This document shows, piece after piece, positions 35,254 through 43,350 of a stretch of 64,000 nt of DNA. Location of the stretch: positions 48,119 through 112,118 of the forward strand of contig LZME01000128.1 in the NCBI GenBank assembly GCA_001673575.1. Reading direction: 5' to 3'. This DNA comes from Mycolicibacter heraklionensis. GTDB taxonomy: Bacteria > Actinomycetota > Actinomycetes > Mycobacteriales > Mycobacteriaceae. The position numbers and the translations under genes were made by a program. The notes beneath the pieces were generated by a model, which did not search any database, had not been told where the DNA came from, and saw nothing but the letters and a program-made list of their open reading frames with translations. The stretch's first letter is position 1, and the number at the start of each line of letters is the position of its first letter.

Positions 35254-36636
35254 GTGCCCGCAACACCGATAGCCACGACCAACCCGGCCACCGGCGAAAC
35301 GGTCAAGACGTTCACCGCCGCCAGCGACGCGGAAGTCGATGCCGCGATCACGCGCGCGGCGAATCGCTTCGTCGACTACCGCCGCACCGATTTCGCGCAG
35401 CGTGCCAGATGGATGCAGGCCGCCGCTGATCTGCTGGAGGCTGAAGCCGACGAAGTCGCCGCGATGATGACCCTTGAGATGGGCAAGACCTTGACCTCGG
35501 CCAAAGCCGAAGCACTCAAGTGCGTCAAGGGCTTCCGCTACTACGCCGACCACAGTGCGGAGTTGCTGGCCGACGAGGTCGCCGACGCGTCGAAGGTCAA
35601 TGCATCCAAGGCGTTCGCCCGCTATCAGCCGCTGGGGGTGGTACTGGCGGTGATGCCGTGGAACTTCCCGCTGTGGCAGGCGGTCCGCTTTGCCGCCCCA
35701 GCCCTGATGGCCGGCAATGTGGGCCTGCTCAAGCATGCCTCGAATGTGCCGCAGACCGCGCTGTACCTCGCCGACCTGCTGGGCCGCGCCGGCTTCCCTG
35801 ACGGCTGCTTCCAGACTCTGCTGATCTCCTCCGGTGCCGTCGAGCGGGTGCTGCGCGACCCGCGGGTGGCGGCGGCCACCCTCACCGGCAGCGAACCCGC
35901 CGGGCGTTCGGTCGCCGCTATCGCCGGCGACGAGGTCAAACACACCGTGCTGGAACTGGGCGGCAGCGACCCGTTCATCGTCATGCCCTCGGCCGACCTG
36001 CCGGCCGCGGTGCGTACCGCGGTGACCGCGCGGGTGCAGAACAATGGCCAATCATGCATCGCAGCAAAGCGATTCATCGTCCACACCGACATCTACGACG
36101 ACTTCGTCACCCAATTCGTCAGCCAGATGTCGGCGCTGCGGGTCGGCGACCCGACCGACCCGGACACCGATGTTGGACCGCTGGCCACCGAATCGGGCCG
36201 CGACGAGGTCGCGCAGCAGGTCGATGCCGCCGCCGCGGCCGGCGCCGTGATCCGTTGCGGTGGCAAGCGCCTGGACCGCCCGGGCTGGTTCTATCCGCCC
36301 ACCGTGATCACCGACATCAGCCGTGACATGGCGATCTTCACCGAAGAGGTGTTCGGCCCGGTGGCATCGGTGTACCGCGCCGCCGACATCGACGAGGCCA
36401 TCGAGATCGCCAACGCCAGCCCGTTCGGGCTGGGTTCCAACGCCTGGACCCGCGACGAGGCGGAGATCAGCCGGTTTGCCGACGAGATCGAGGCCGGTCA
36501 GGTCTTTATCAATGGCATGACGGTGTCCTACCCGGAGCTGCCGTTCGGCGGGATCAAGCGATCCGGGTACGGCCGGGAACTCTCGGGTCACGGCATCCGG
36601 GAGTTCTGCAACCTCAAGACGGTGTGGGTGGCCTGA
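35254..36636 (+). CDS. gabD1: Succinate-semialdehyde dehydrogenase GabD1
   Basis: A 460-residue aldehyde dehydrogenase oxidising succinic semialdehyde to succinate with NADP. Key motifs are VMPWNFPLWQAVRFAAPALM (cofactor/catalytic Asn), LELGGSDPF (general-base Glu) and NNGQSCIAAKRF with catalytic Cys268. GTG 35254 is preferred because AAGGAGG lies at 35242-35248; an upstream ATG at 35215 would add 13 residues without support. The product feeds succinate to the dehydrogenase encoded at 11430-14963. Same position as Rv0234c in H37Rv. Confidence 0.94.
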   Translation: MPATPIATTNPATGETVKTFTAASDAEVDAAITRAANRFVDYRRTDFAQRARWMQAAADLLEAEADEVAAMMTLEMGKTLTSAKAEALKCVKGFRYYADHSAELLADEVADASKVNASKAFARYQPLGVVLAVMPWNFPLWQAVRFAAPALMAGNVGLLKHASNVPQTALYLADLLGRAGFPDGCFQTLLISSGAVERVLRDPRVAAATLTGSEPAGRSVAAIAGDEVKHTVLELGGSDPFIVMPSADLPAAVRTAVTARVQNNGQSCIAAKRFIVHTDIYDDFVTQFVSQMSALRVGDPTDPDTDVGPLATESGRDEVAQQVDAAAAAGAVIRCGGKRLDRPGWFYPPTVITDISRDMAIFTEEVFGPVASVYRAADIDEAIEIANASPFGLGSNAWTRDEAEISRFADEIEAGQVFINGMTVSYPELPFGGIKRSGYGRELSGHGIREFCNLKTVWVA

Positions 36637-36645
36637 CGCCGGGGA

Positions 36646-37248
36646 TCACCCCGCCGCGATCTTGGCGGCGACGCCCACCACCCGAGTGGCCAGGTGGTCG
36701 AGTGCGGCCAGTGTGGGTTCGTCCAGCTCGTTCTGGTTGTTCGGCCCGGTGATGTGCCCGACGCCGTAGGGGTTGCCGTCGGCGAACTTGATCGGGTCGG
36801 TGTAGCCCGGCGGGACCAGGATGCCGCCGAAATGCATCAGCGACACGTAGAGGTTCAACAGCGTGGCCTCCTGCCCGCCGTGGGCGGTCTGACTCGAGGT
36901 GAAGCCGGCATAGACCTTGTCGGCAAGCGCACCCTTGGCCCACAGGCCGCCCAGCCCGTCCAAGAAGTTCCGGAATTGCGCTGAGGGGGAACCAAATCGA
37001 GTGGGCGACCCGAAGATAACGGCGTCCGCCCAGACGATGTCGTCACCGGTGGCCGCGGGCAGGTCCTTGGTTGCCTCGTAGTTGGCGCTCCATGCCGGGT
37101 TGTGGGCGAAGGTCTCCGGGTCGCGCGTCTCCTCGATGTGGCGCACGCGGACCTCGGCGCCCGCCGCCTCGCCCGCCTTGGCCACCCGTTCGGCCATCTT
37201 GGTGCCGTGCCCGGTGGCCGAGTAGTAGATAACCGCCAACTTCGTCAT
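36646..37248 (-). CDS. wrbA: NAD(P)H:quinone oxidoreductase, WrbA type
   Basis: A 200-residue flavodoxin-fold FMN protein reducing quinones by two electrons. The FMN phosphate loop is YYSATGHGTKMAE. GSPTRFGSPSAQFRNFLDG and the C-terminal PYGVGHITGPNNQNEL are WrbA hallmarks. Two ATGs are close (37254 and 37248). AAGGAG lies only 2 bases from the first and 8 from the second, so the second (MTKLAVIYY) is preferred. It is the last gene of a leftward cluster after an FMN reductase and an LLM oxidoreductase. Confidence 0.9.
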   Translation of the reverse strand: MTKLAVIYYSATGHGTKMAERVAKAGEAAGAEVRVRHIEETRDPETFAHNPAWSANYEATKDLPAATGDDIVWADAVIFGSPTRFGSPSAQFRNFLDGLGGLWAKGALADKVYAGFTSSQTAHGGQEATLLNLYVSLMHFGGILVPPGYTDPIKFADGNPYGVGHITGPNNQNELDEPTLAALDHLATRVVGVAAKIAAG

Positions 37249-37265
37249 TGCCATCTCTCCTTTTT

Positions 37266-37847
37266 CTATGCGCCTGCGAGCAAGCGTTGCATCTCATTGA
37301 GTTCTGCGCTGGCCGTATCGCTGCGGCGGGGTCCGTGCAGTTCCAGCAGCCCAGCGAAGTCCCTGGCTGCCTTGCCAATCCGCTCAGACAGTCCCGGCGC
37401 CCCGAAGTCGGAAGTCGCGGCGTACACCCCGGTGGGCGACACCAGCGCGTGCAGGTAGCTGAACATTGGCCGCAGGGCGTGGTCGAGCACCAGCGAGTGG
37501 CGCTCGGTACCGCCGGTCGCCGCGATCAGCACCGGCGTATCCTCCAGAGCCTGCTCGGGCAGCACGTCGAAGAACGACTTGAACAACCCGCTGAATGTCG
37601 CGTTGAACGTCGGCGTCACCGCGATCACTCCGTCACTGCCCGCGATCGCGTCGAACACCGCCTCCAGCTCCGGTGCGGCGAAACCGGTCAACATCGCGTC
37701 GGTGATCGCCCGAGCCAGGTGACGCAGCTCGATGACCTCGATGTCGACCTGCCCGAGCTCGGCGCGAACCGCCGCACCGAGCCGGTCGGCCAACAGCCGG
37801 GTGGACGACGGCTCACGCAGGCCGCCGCTGATCACGATCAATTTCAT
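37266..37847 (-). CDS. NADPH-dependent FMN reductase (SsuE/MsuE-like, CE1759 type)
   Basis: A 193-residue flavodoxin-like reductase supplying reduced FMN. It has VISGGLREPSSTRLLADRLG at the FMN-binding N-terminus and VTPTFNATFSGLFKSFFDVL in the middle. Its ATG overlaps the stop of the upstream LLM monooxygenase by 4 bp (37844-37847). That is the standard two-component arrangement: reductase plus flavin-dependent oxygenase. The WrbA gene follows 17 bp downstream. Confidence 0.88.
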   Translation of the reverse strand: MKLIVISGGLREPSSTRLLADRLGAAVRAELGQVDIEVIELRHLARAITDAMLTGFAAPELEAVFDAIAGSDGVIAVTPTFNATFSGLFKSFFDVLPEQALEDTPVLIAATGGTERHSLVLDHALRPMFSYLHALVSPTGVYAATSDFGAPGLSERIGKAARDFAGLLELHGPRRSDTASAELNEMQRLLAGA

Positions 37848-38956
37848 GACGCCTCCTGAATCTCGGATTGCCGCGCAGCCTCGACCAGGGACTCGTGCGT
37901 CGGCGCGCCGGGTACATGCGCGGGACGGCCGATGGCGAACTCCTTGCGCAGCACCGGGATTACGTGCTCACCCAGCAGATCGAGCTGTTCGAGCACGGTC
38001 TTCAACGGCAGACCCGCGTGGTCGACCAGGAACAGTTGGCGTTGGTAGTCGCCGACGTAATCCCGGAAGCCCAGGGTCTTGTCGATCACCTGCTGCGGCG
38101 AGCCGACCGTCAGCGGGGTCTGCTCACTGAACTCCTCCAGGCTCGGGCCGTGCCCGTAGACGGGGGCGTTGTCGAAATACGGCCGGAACTCGTTCACCGC
38201 ATCTTGGCTGTTGGGCCGCAGGAACACCTGACCGCCCAAGCCCACGATCGCCTGGTCGGCACCACCGTGGCCGTAGTGCTCGAAGCGCTGCCGGTAGAGC
38301 TGCACCATCCGCTTGGTGTGCGACGCCGGCCAGAAGATGTGGTTGGCGAAGAAGCCGTCACCGAAGTGCGCGGCCAGCTCGGCGATTTCGGGAGTGCGAA
38401 TAGACCCGTGCCAGACGAACGGGGGAACCCCGTCCAACGGACGCGGCGCCAGGGTGAAACCGTGCAGCGGAGTGCGGTATTCACCGCTGAAGTCGACGAC
38501 CTCCTCGCGCCACAGCCGGCGCAGCAACTGATAGTTCTCCACCGTCAGCGGCAGGGCGGCCCGGATGTCCTTGCCGAACCAGGGGTATACCGGTCCGGTA
38601 TTGCCACGCCCCAGCATCAGGTCCACCCGGCCATCGGCGAGGTGCTGCAGCACGCTGTAGTCCTCGGCAATCTTGACCGGGTCGTTCGTGGTGATCAGGG
38701 TGGTGGCGGTGGTCAACTGAATGCGCTCGGTCTGCGCCGCGATGTAACCCAGCAGGGTGGTCGGCGACGACGGCACGAACGGCGGGTTGTGGTGCTCACC
38801 CGTCGCGAAGACGTCCAGGCCGACCTCCTCGGCCTTCTTGGCGATCGCCACGGTCGCCCGGATCCGCTCGGCTTCGGTCGGCGCGCGGCCGGTGGTCGGG
38901 TCGACGGTCACATCGCCGACGGTGAAAATGCCGAACTGCATACCGGTGCTCGTCAC
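37844..38956 (-). CDS. LLM-class flavin-dependent oxidoreductase (CE1758 type)
   Basis: A 370-residue luciferase-like (beta/alpha)8 flavoprotein. Recognisable stretches are QFGIFTVGDV, LDVFATGEHHNPPF, TLITTNDPVKIAEDYSVL and MLGRGNTGPVYPWFG. It likely uses reduced FMN from the reductase encoded downstream to oxygenate an unknown substrate, perhaps a sulfonate or xenobiotic. GTG 38956 has a strong AAGGAGGG at 38965-38972. It is divergent from a marR gene, with an inverted repeat between them. Confidence 0.88.
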   Translation of the reverse strand: MTSTGMQFGIFTVGDVTVDPTTGRAPTEAERIRATVAIAKKAEEVGLDVFATGEHHNPPFVPSSPTTLLGYIAAQTERIQLTTATTLITTNDPVKIAEDYSVLQHLADGRVDLMLGRGNTGPVYPWFGKDIRAALPLTVENYQLLRRLWREEVVDFSGEYRTPLHGFTLAPRPLDGVPPFVWHGSIRTPEIAELAAHFGDGFFANHIFWPASHTKRMVQLYRQRFEHYGHGGADQAIVGLGGQVFLRPNSQDAVNEFRPYFDNAPVYGHGPSLEEFSEQTPLTVGSPQQVIDKTLGFRDYVGDYQRQLFLVDHAGLPLKTVLEQLDLLGEHVIPVLRKEFAIGRPAHVPGAPTHESLVEAARQSEIQEAS

Positions 38957-38994
38957 GGCAGGCCCTCCTTGTGCGTTGGTCTTACTGTAGCTGA

Positions 38995-39012
38995 TAGTTG
39001 CTAACGCAACTA
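38995..39012. promoter_or_regulatory. Inverted-repeat operator between LLM operon and marR
   Basis: TAGTTGC-TAAC-GCAACTA has perfect 7-bp arms, 39 bp upstream of the LLM gene. A related half (TAGTCAACTA) recurs at the marR promoter near 39078-39087. Both suit binding by the MarR protein. Confidence 0.55.
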
Positions 39013-39062
39013 GTTATTGATCCATTCCCACATCTTCTAGCCGCTTAGCACGCCCGATTACC

Positions 39063-39091
39063 TGGACAGTTGTGGTTTAGTCAACTATATT
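39063..39091 (+). promoter_or_regulatory. Leaderless-type promoter of marR
   Basis: TGGACA (39063-39068), a 17-bp spacer, then TATATT (39086-39091). Transcription would start at about 39098-39100, at the ATG itself, so the mRNA is predicted leaderless. Confidence 0.55.
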
Positions 39092-39099
39092 TAGGCCTC

Positions 39100-39558
39100 A
39101 TGGAGACACGGTGGCTCAATGAGGAGGAACAGCGGATGTGGCGGGGCTACCTCGACAGCACGCGCCTGCTGCTACGCAGCCTGGACCGGCAGTTGGTCAG
39201 CGACTCAGGCCTGAGCCTCTCCGACTTCGAGATCCTGGCGCTGCTGTCCGAGGCGCCCGACCGCCGGCTGCGGATGAATGAGTTGGCCGACATCACCGTG
39301 ACGACCCGCAGCGGTGTCACCCGGGCGGTCAAGCGGCTGGCCGACGCCGGCTGGGTCCACCAGGTGAAGTGCGAGGAAGACAAACGCGGCCAGTACGCCG
39401 AGCTCACCGAGTCGGGCATGGACAAGTTGCGTGCGGCGGCGCCCGGTCACGTGCAAGCGGTGCGGGCCGGCCTGTTCGACTCGCTCAGTCCGCGCGAGGT
39501 GGAACTGTTCACCCACTCCTACGCGCGAATCCGCGACAACCTGCTCGAGCACCACTAG
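39100..39558 (+). CDS. MarR-family transcriptional regulator
   Basis: A 152-residue winged-helix dimer-type regulator. The DNA-binding part runs at about residues 45-105 (LSLSDFEILALLSEAP, RMNELADITVTTRSGVTRAV for the recognition region, then the wing DKRGQYAELTESG). ATG 39100 is chosen over TTG 39070 because the predicted promoter would start transcription at the ATG. It is divergent from the LLM/FMN-reductase/WrbA genes and probably represses them, lifting on an electrophile, quinone or phenolic ligand (inference). Confidence 0.88.
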   Translation: METRWLNEEEQRMWRGYLDSTRLLLRSLDRQLVSDSGLSLSDFEILALLSEAPDRRLRMNELADITVTTRSGVTRAVKRLADAGWVHQVKCEEDKRGQYAELTESGMDKLRAAAPGHVQAVRAGLFDSLSPREVELFTHSYARIRDNLLEHH

Positions 39559-39611
39559 GCATTCTCGGCGAAGGCAACCGACCGGCGCGCCGATCTCCAT
39601 ACGATCGAGCC

Positions 39612-40589
39612 ATGTCGCAATGCCACACCGCGCGCGGGCCCATCGACACCGGTGACCTGGGCGTCACCCTGATGCACGAGCACGTGTTCATCATGACCAC
39701 CGAGATCGCCCAGAACTATCCGGAAGCCTGGGGCGACGAGGACGCCCGAGTGGCCGACGCCATCACCCGACTGGACGCCTTGAAGGCCGCCGGCGTCGAC
39801 ACCATCGTCGACCTGACCGTGATCGGACTGGGCCGTTACATCCCGCGGATCGCCCGCGTGGCCGCCGGCACGGACCTGAACATCGTGGTGGCCACCGGCA
39901 TCTACACCTACAACGACGTGCCGTTCTTCTACCACTATCGCGGGCCCGGGACCATGCTGGACGGTCCCGAGATCATGGCCGACATGTTTGTTCGCGACAT
40001 CGAATCCGGCATCGCCGACACCGGGATCAAGGCGGGAATCCTCAAGTGCGCCACCGACGAACCGGGTGTGACTCCCGGCGTCGAGCGGGTGCTGCGCGCG
40101 GTAGCCAACGCTCACCGGCGCACCGGCGCACCGATCTCCACGCACACCCACGCCGGCACCCGCCGCGGCCTGGAACAGCAGCGCATCTTCGAAGAAGAAG
40201 GCGTCGACCTGTCCCGGGTGGTGATCGGGCACTCCGGGGACAGTACCGATCTGGGCTACCTGGAGGAACTGATCGCGGCGGGGTCGTATCTGGGCATGGA
40301 CCGCTTCGGGATCGACCTGATCCTGCCGTTCGAGGAGCGCGTGAACACGGTGGCGGCCATGTGCGAGCGCGGCCACGCCGACAAGATGGTGCTCTCCCAC
40401 GACGCCAACTGCTATTTCGACGCGCTGCCCGGCGACCTGAGCTCGGTAGCCGCACCGAACTGGCACTACCTGCACATCCACAATGACGTCATTCCGGCGC
40501 TACGGCAGCGCGGCGTCACCGAGGAGCAGCTGCACACCATGCTGGTCGACAACCCGCGCAAGATCTTTGAACACTCCGGCGGCTACTGA
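39612..40589 (+). CDS. php: Phosphotriesterase-like lactonase
   Basis: A 325-residue amidohydrolase-barrel metalloenzyme. The binuclear metal site is readable: His22/His24 (MHEHVF), bridging Lys145 (GILKCATDE), His178 (STHTHAG), His207 (VIGHSGD) and Asp264 (LSHDANC). Family members (H37Rv Rv0230c) hydrolyse acyl-homoserine and other lactones, with weak organophosphate activity. ATG 39612 is chosen from the homology start (MSQCHTARGPIDTGDLG); an open frame continues upstream into marR without support. It converges on a tetR gene. Confidence 0.93.
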   Translation: MSQCHTARGPIDTGDLGVTLMHEHVFIMTTEIAQNYPEAWGDEDARVADAITRLDALKAAGVDTIVDLTVIGLGRYIPRIARVAAGTDLNIVVATGIYTYNDVPFFYHYRGPGTMLDGPEIMADMFVRDIESGIADTGIKAGILKCATDEPGVTPGVERVLRAVANAHRRTGAPISTHTHAGTRRGLEQQRIFEEEGVDLSRVVIGHSGDSTDLGYLEELIAAGSYLGMDRFGIDLILPFEERVNTVAAMCERGHADKMVLSHDANCYFDALPGDLSSVAAPNWHYLHIHNDVIPALRQRGVTEEQLHTMLVDNPRKIFEHSGGY

Positions 40590-40605
40590 GGTCGCACCGC
40601 GACTT

Positions 40606-41220
40606 TCATCGCGCCGGTGCAGCAGCACGGAGCGCCAACGACCGGACCAGCGCGTGCAACCGCTCGTGGGTGGCGGCGTCGGGATCGCTGAGGCGCAGCT
40701 GCAGGAGTTCACGGGCGACTGCGTGCAGCACGCGAGCGGTGTAGTCGGGGTCCGGCAGGTCCGGGTAGCTGCGCAGCAACTCACCCGCCAGATAGGCACG
40801 CACGACTTCTTGCGCCTGCGCAAGGCGTTCGTGCAGTTCCGGCGGCGCGCCCTGCGGGGGAAACAGGAACAGTCGCCACGTCGCGGGGTGGGCGTCGGCG
40901 GCCTTGACCACGCTGTCGAATCTGCTGACCAGATCGCCCTCCCCACCCGGTTCCGCCGTTTCGGCGATCACCTCGGCGAATTGGTCACCCGCGCGGGCGG
41001 CCTCGCGATCGATCAGCGCGACGAACAGGCCGGCGGGGTCACCGAACTGTTGATAGAGCAGCGACCGGTTGATCCCGGCCTCGCGGGCTATTCGGTTCGG
41101 CGTGGCGGCGTGAAACCCCTCCGTGTCCACGATCGCATGGGTGACGTCGAGGATCTGGCTACGCCGAGCCTCGGCCGTCATTCGCCTCCGCGACTGCGCC
41201 AAAGTCATAGTTGACAGCAT
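40606..41220 (-). CDS. TetR-family regulator A, divergent from DUF2236 enzyme A
   Basis: A 204-residue repressor as annotated. The helix-turn-helix lies near residues 19-65 (RRSQILDVTHAIVDTEGFHA, INRSLLYQQFGDPAGLF). Three in-frame ATGs exist (41220, 41208, 41181). The operator pair at 41221-41262 abuts the first, and GGAGG precedes the last by only 3 bases, so the true start may be one of the two shorter ones. It sits 54 bp from the DUF2236 enzyme gene with two tandem operators between, a compact self-regulating pair. Confidence 0.83.
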   Translation of the reverse strand: MLSTMTLAQSRRRMTAEARRSQILDVTHAIVDTEGFHAATPNRIAREAGINRSLLYQQFGDPAGLFVALIDREAARAGDQFAEVIAETAEPGGEGDLVSRFDSVVKAADAHPATWRLFLFPPQGAPPELHERLAQAQEVVRAYLAGELLRSYPDLPDPDYTARVLHAVARELLQLRLSDPDAATHERLHALVRSLALRAAAPAR

Positions 41221-41239
41221 AACTAACAGTCTGTTACTT
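41221..41239. promoter_or_regulatory. Operator 1 of tandem TetR sites
   Basis: AACTAACA-GTC-TGTTACTT: 8-bp arms with one mismatch and a 3-base centre. It shares its left arm exactly with the perfect site 23 bp downstream. Confidence 0.6.
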
Positions 41240-41243
41240 GTGT

Positions 41244-41262
41244 AACTAACAATATGTTAGTT
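41244..41262. promoter_or_regulatory. Operator 2 of tandem TetR sites
   Basis: AACTAACA-ATA-TGTTAGTT is a perfect 8-bp inverted repeat, ending just before the GGAGG (41266-41270) of the DUF2236 gene. The two sites are 23 bp centre to centre, about two helical turns. Confidence 0.65.
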
Positions 41263-41274
41263 ATTGGAGGTCGG

Positions 41275-42603
41275 ATGCCCACGCACTATCCCGAGCTTGC
41301 GCACCGCGTCCACAGCCAGCGCGAGCTTCAGCCGGACCTCTACGGCGCCGTCGACTTCGACGCCCAGCCCTACCGCACCACCACCGATCCCGGCGACCTC
41401 TCGGCGCTGCCGGAGTGGGTCGCCGACCGCGCCCCCTACCTGGCCGACGAGCAAGCCGTCGAACTGATCTGCACGGCAACCCTGCTCGGGGACGTGGTGG
41501 CCGACCCCTATGCGGCGCTGATGTCGGAGTACAGCGTGGCCACTTTGATCGACATGCTCCAGCTGGCCTGTCGCGAGGGCATCGACGCGGTGCCCGACGC
41601 GCCGCCGGAGCTGGTCGCGTTCATCGCCGACATGGAAGCCACGCCCCCGTGGCTGGACATGGATCTGGTGCGCGAGGGAGCGCGGCACGCCCGCCTCCCG
41701 GCGGCATTGGTGGCGCCGTTCGTCACCCGGGGCGCCTTCATCGCGACCTTCGTCAATACCTACGCCGCATTGCCGATGGCGCTGACCGGCGCGTTGTCCG
41801 GCCGTCGCGCCGCGCGCCGGGTCAACGAGACCACCAGTTTCTTCGCCGTCACCACGCTGCCCGGGGCCCTGGACCGCTACGGCCCGGGCTTCGAAGCGGC
41901 CGCCATGGTGCGGCTGATGCACTCGATGGTCCGCTACAACGCGCTCAAACGCTCGGAGAAGTGGGACGTCGACGTCTACGGGATCCCCGTCCCCCAGGTC
42001 GACCAGATGCCGGCCGGAATGATCAACCTCTACCTACTGGCCACGGCCGCCCAGCGGAAAGGGCGCACCGAATTCAGCGCCAGCGAGCGTGCCGTCGTCG
42101 AATTCACCCGCTACCGAGCGTTTCTGCTCGGTCTGCCCGAGGAGCTCCTGCCGACCACGCCCGCCGAGATCATCCACCTCATCCATACCCGCGGGGCCCT
42201 GCTGCGTGAGGACTTCGACGACGCCACATGTGGCGAGATGGTGCGCTCAACCATGGGCGCCTATCTGCGGCCCGTCGACACCCGATGGGAACGCATTGCC
42301 GACGCCGTCGAAAAGAGCTACAGCAAAGCAGCTTTCACGAAGGCCTTCTGCAACGGCGACCGCGCGACCGCCAAAGACAAGGGGGTGTCCATCGGCCTAG
42401 CCGACTACCTGAGGATCGGCGTGACGGCGCCGTTCATCATCGGGCGCCTGCTGGTGGTGCGGCGCGCCAGCCGAATCCCCGCACTACGTCAGCTCACCGA
42501 CGACTATCTGGTGCGACTGGTCAAACGTCGGCTCAAGACCTACGGCAAGCCCGAATTCACCAGCGATGCAAACGATTACACACCGGCCGGGCAGCTGGCG
42601 TAA
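41275..42603 (+). CDS. DUF2236 / MpaB-like oxygenase A
   Basis: A 442-residue protein of the DUF2236 family, which includes latex-clearing protein and MpaB-type heme enzymes. Conserved stretches include NETTSFFAVTTLPGALDRYG and MVRLMHSMVR with His216, the likely heme ligand in the family's R-x2-H motif. DYTPAG lies near the C-terminus. No signal peptide or membrane segment is evident. ATG 41275 follows GGAGG; ATG/GTG codons upstream would overlap operator 2. A paralogue of exactly the same length is at 43351-44679, and each is paired with a divergent tetR. The substrate is unknown. Confidence 0.8.
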   Translation: MPTHYPELAHRVHSQRELQPDLYGAVDFDAQPYRTTTDPGDLSALPEWVADRAPYLADEQAVELICTATLLGDVVADPYAALMSEYSVATLIDMLQLACREGIDAVPDAPPELVAFIADMEATPPWLDMDLVREGARHARLPAALVAPFVTRGAFIATFVNTYAALPMALTGALSGRRAARRVNETTSFFAVTTLPGALDRYGPGFEAAAMVRLMHSMVRYNALKRSEKWDVDVYGIPVPQVDQMPAGMINLYLLATAAQRKGRTEFSASERAVVEFTRYRAFLLGLPEELLPTTPAEIIHLIHTRGALLREDFDDATCGEMVRSTMGAYLRPVDTRWERIADAVEKSYSKAAFTKAFCNGDRATAKDKGVSIGLADYLRIGVTAPFIIGRLLVVRRASRIPALRQLTDDYLVRLVKRRLKTYGKPEFTSDANDYTPAGQLA

Positions 42604-42607
42604 CGCG

Positions 42608-43210
42608 CTACCAGACCAGCCGGGAGAGGTGGGTCTGGGCGTATTTGCGGACGGCGGCGGTGTCGTTGATATCGAGGACTCCTGCCCTGTTGGTAAGCAG
42701 CGAGGCGACCAGGCGCACCAGGATCTCGGCGGTGGTGAGGACCTCGTCGTCGGGCATGGTGACTCCACACAGGCGCAGCGTCGCGGCGACCAGATGGCTG
42801 GCACGCACCAGAGCCTTCTCACCACTGGGGGTGTTGACTCCGATGAGCAGTTCCGGTTCGCTCTCGATGACCGCGGTAGCCAGCGGACTCTCGGTGATGC
42901 GGCGCATGGCGAGGGTGAAGCATTCCACGATGGCGCCGCGGGCGTCCTGCGCACGGGCGGCGTTGCCGAGTTCGACGAACAGGGCTTGCGTGTCGGTCTC
43001 CACCAGTTGCTCGAACAGTGCTTCCTTGGTGGGGAAGTGCCGGTACAGCGTGCGGCGGCTCACCCCGGCGCGCTGGGCAACCGCATCGATATTGGCCCGA
43101 CGAAAGGCATGCCGGGCGAACTCCACCCGTGCGGCCGCCAGGATGGCACCCGCGGTACCGGTCATGGGCTCGCCGACCTTGACTGACGCCGGACTTCCCA
43201 TGTCGTTCAT
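42608..43210 (-). CDS. TetR-family regulator B, paired with DUF2236 enzyme B
   Basis: A 200-residue repressor from ATG 43210 (MNDMGSPASV). The helix-turn-helix lies around ILAAARVEFARHAFRRANID and AGVSRRTLYRHFPTKEALF. A longer in-frame version starting at 43297 would run through the TGACACAA-N10-TTGTGCCA repeat, so it is rejected. The ligand domain differs from regulator A (for example FTLAMRRITESPLATAVIES), so the two regulators were acquired or diverged separately although their enzymes are paralogues. It lies 4 bp from the stop of enzyme A. Confidence 0.82.
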   Translation of the reverse strand: MNDMGSPASVKVGEPMTGTAGAILAAARVEFARHAFRRANIDAVAQRAGVSRRTLYRHFPTKEALFEQLVETDTQALFVELGNAARAQDARGAIVECFTLAMRRITESPLATAVIESEPELLIGVNTPSGEKALVRASHLVAATLRLCGVTMPDDEVLTTAEILVRLVASLLTNRAGVLDINDTAAVRKYAQTHLSRLVW

Positions 43211-43289
43211 CCTGTCATGCTGCGCGCTGAGCTGGGCCGACGCGAGGTGCGCCGTCGGGTCTGTCGGCGGGTCTGCCCACCTGTTATCG

Positions 43290-43315
43290 TGACACAATTA
43301 CATGACTTTGTGCCA
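43290..43315. promoter_or_regulatory. Inverted repeat between tetR B and DUF2236 enzyme B
   Basis: TGACACAA-N10-TTGTGCCA has 7 of 8 arm positions complementary and lies 36 bp before the start of enzyme B. It differs in sequence from the tandem operators of the A pair, consistent with a different repressor specificity. Confidence 0.45.
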
Positions 43316-43350
43316 TCGTGCAGCAGTACTGTCGTTTATGGAGGTCTTGG

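Noticed and set aside
39369-39611. 81-codon upstream extension of the phosphotriesterase-like gene
   Set aside because: Lies inside marR in another frame; family homology begins at ATG 39612.
41233-41247. GTTAC-TTGT-GTAAC as a fourth member of the TTAC-N6-GTAA set
   Set aside because: Spacer is 4 bases and the sequence is explained by the two overlapping tandem TetR operators.
43211-43297. Longer N-terminus for TetR B from 43297
   Set aside because: It would translate through the inverted-repeat operator and adds residues not typical of TetR N-termini.
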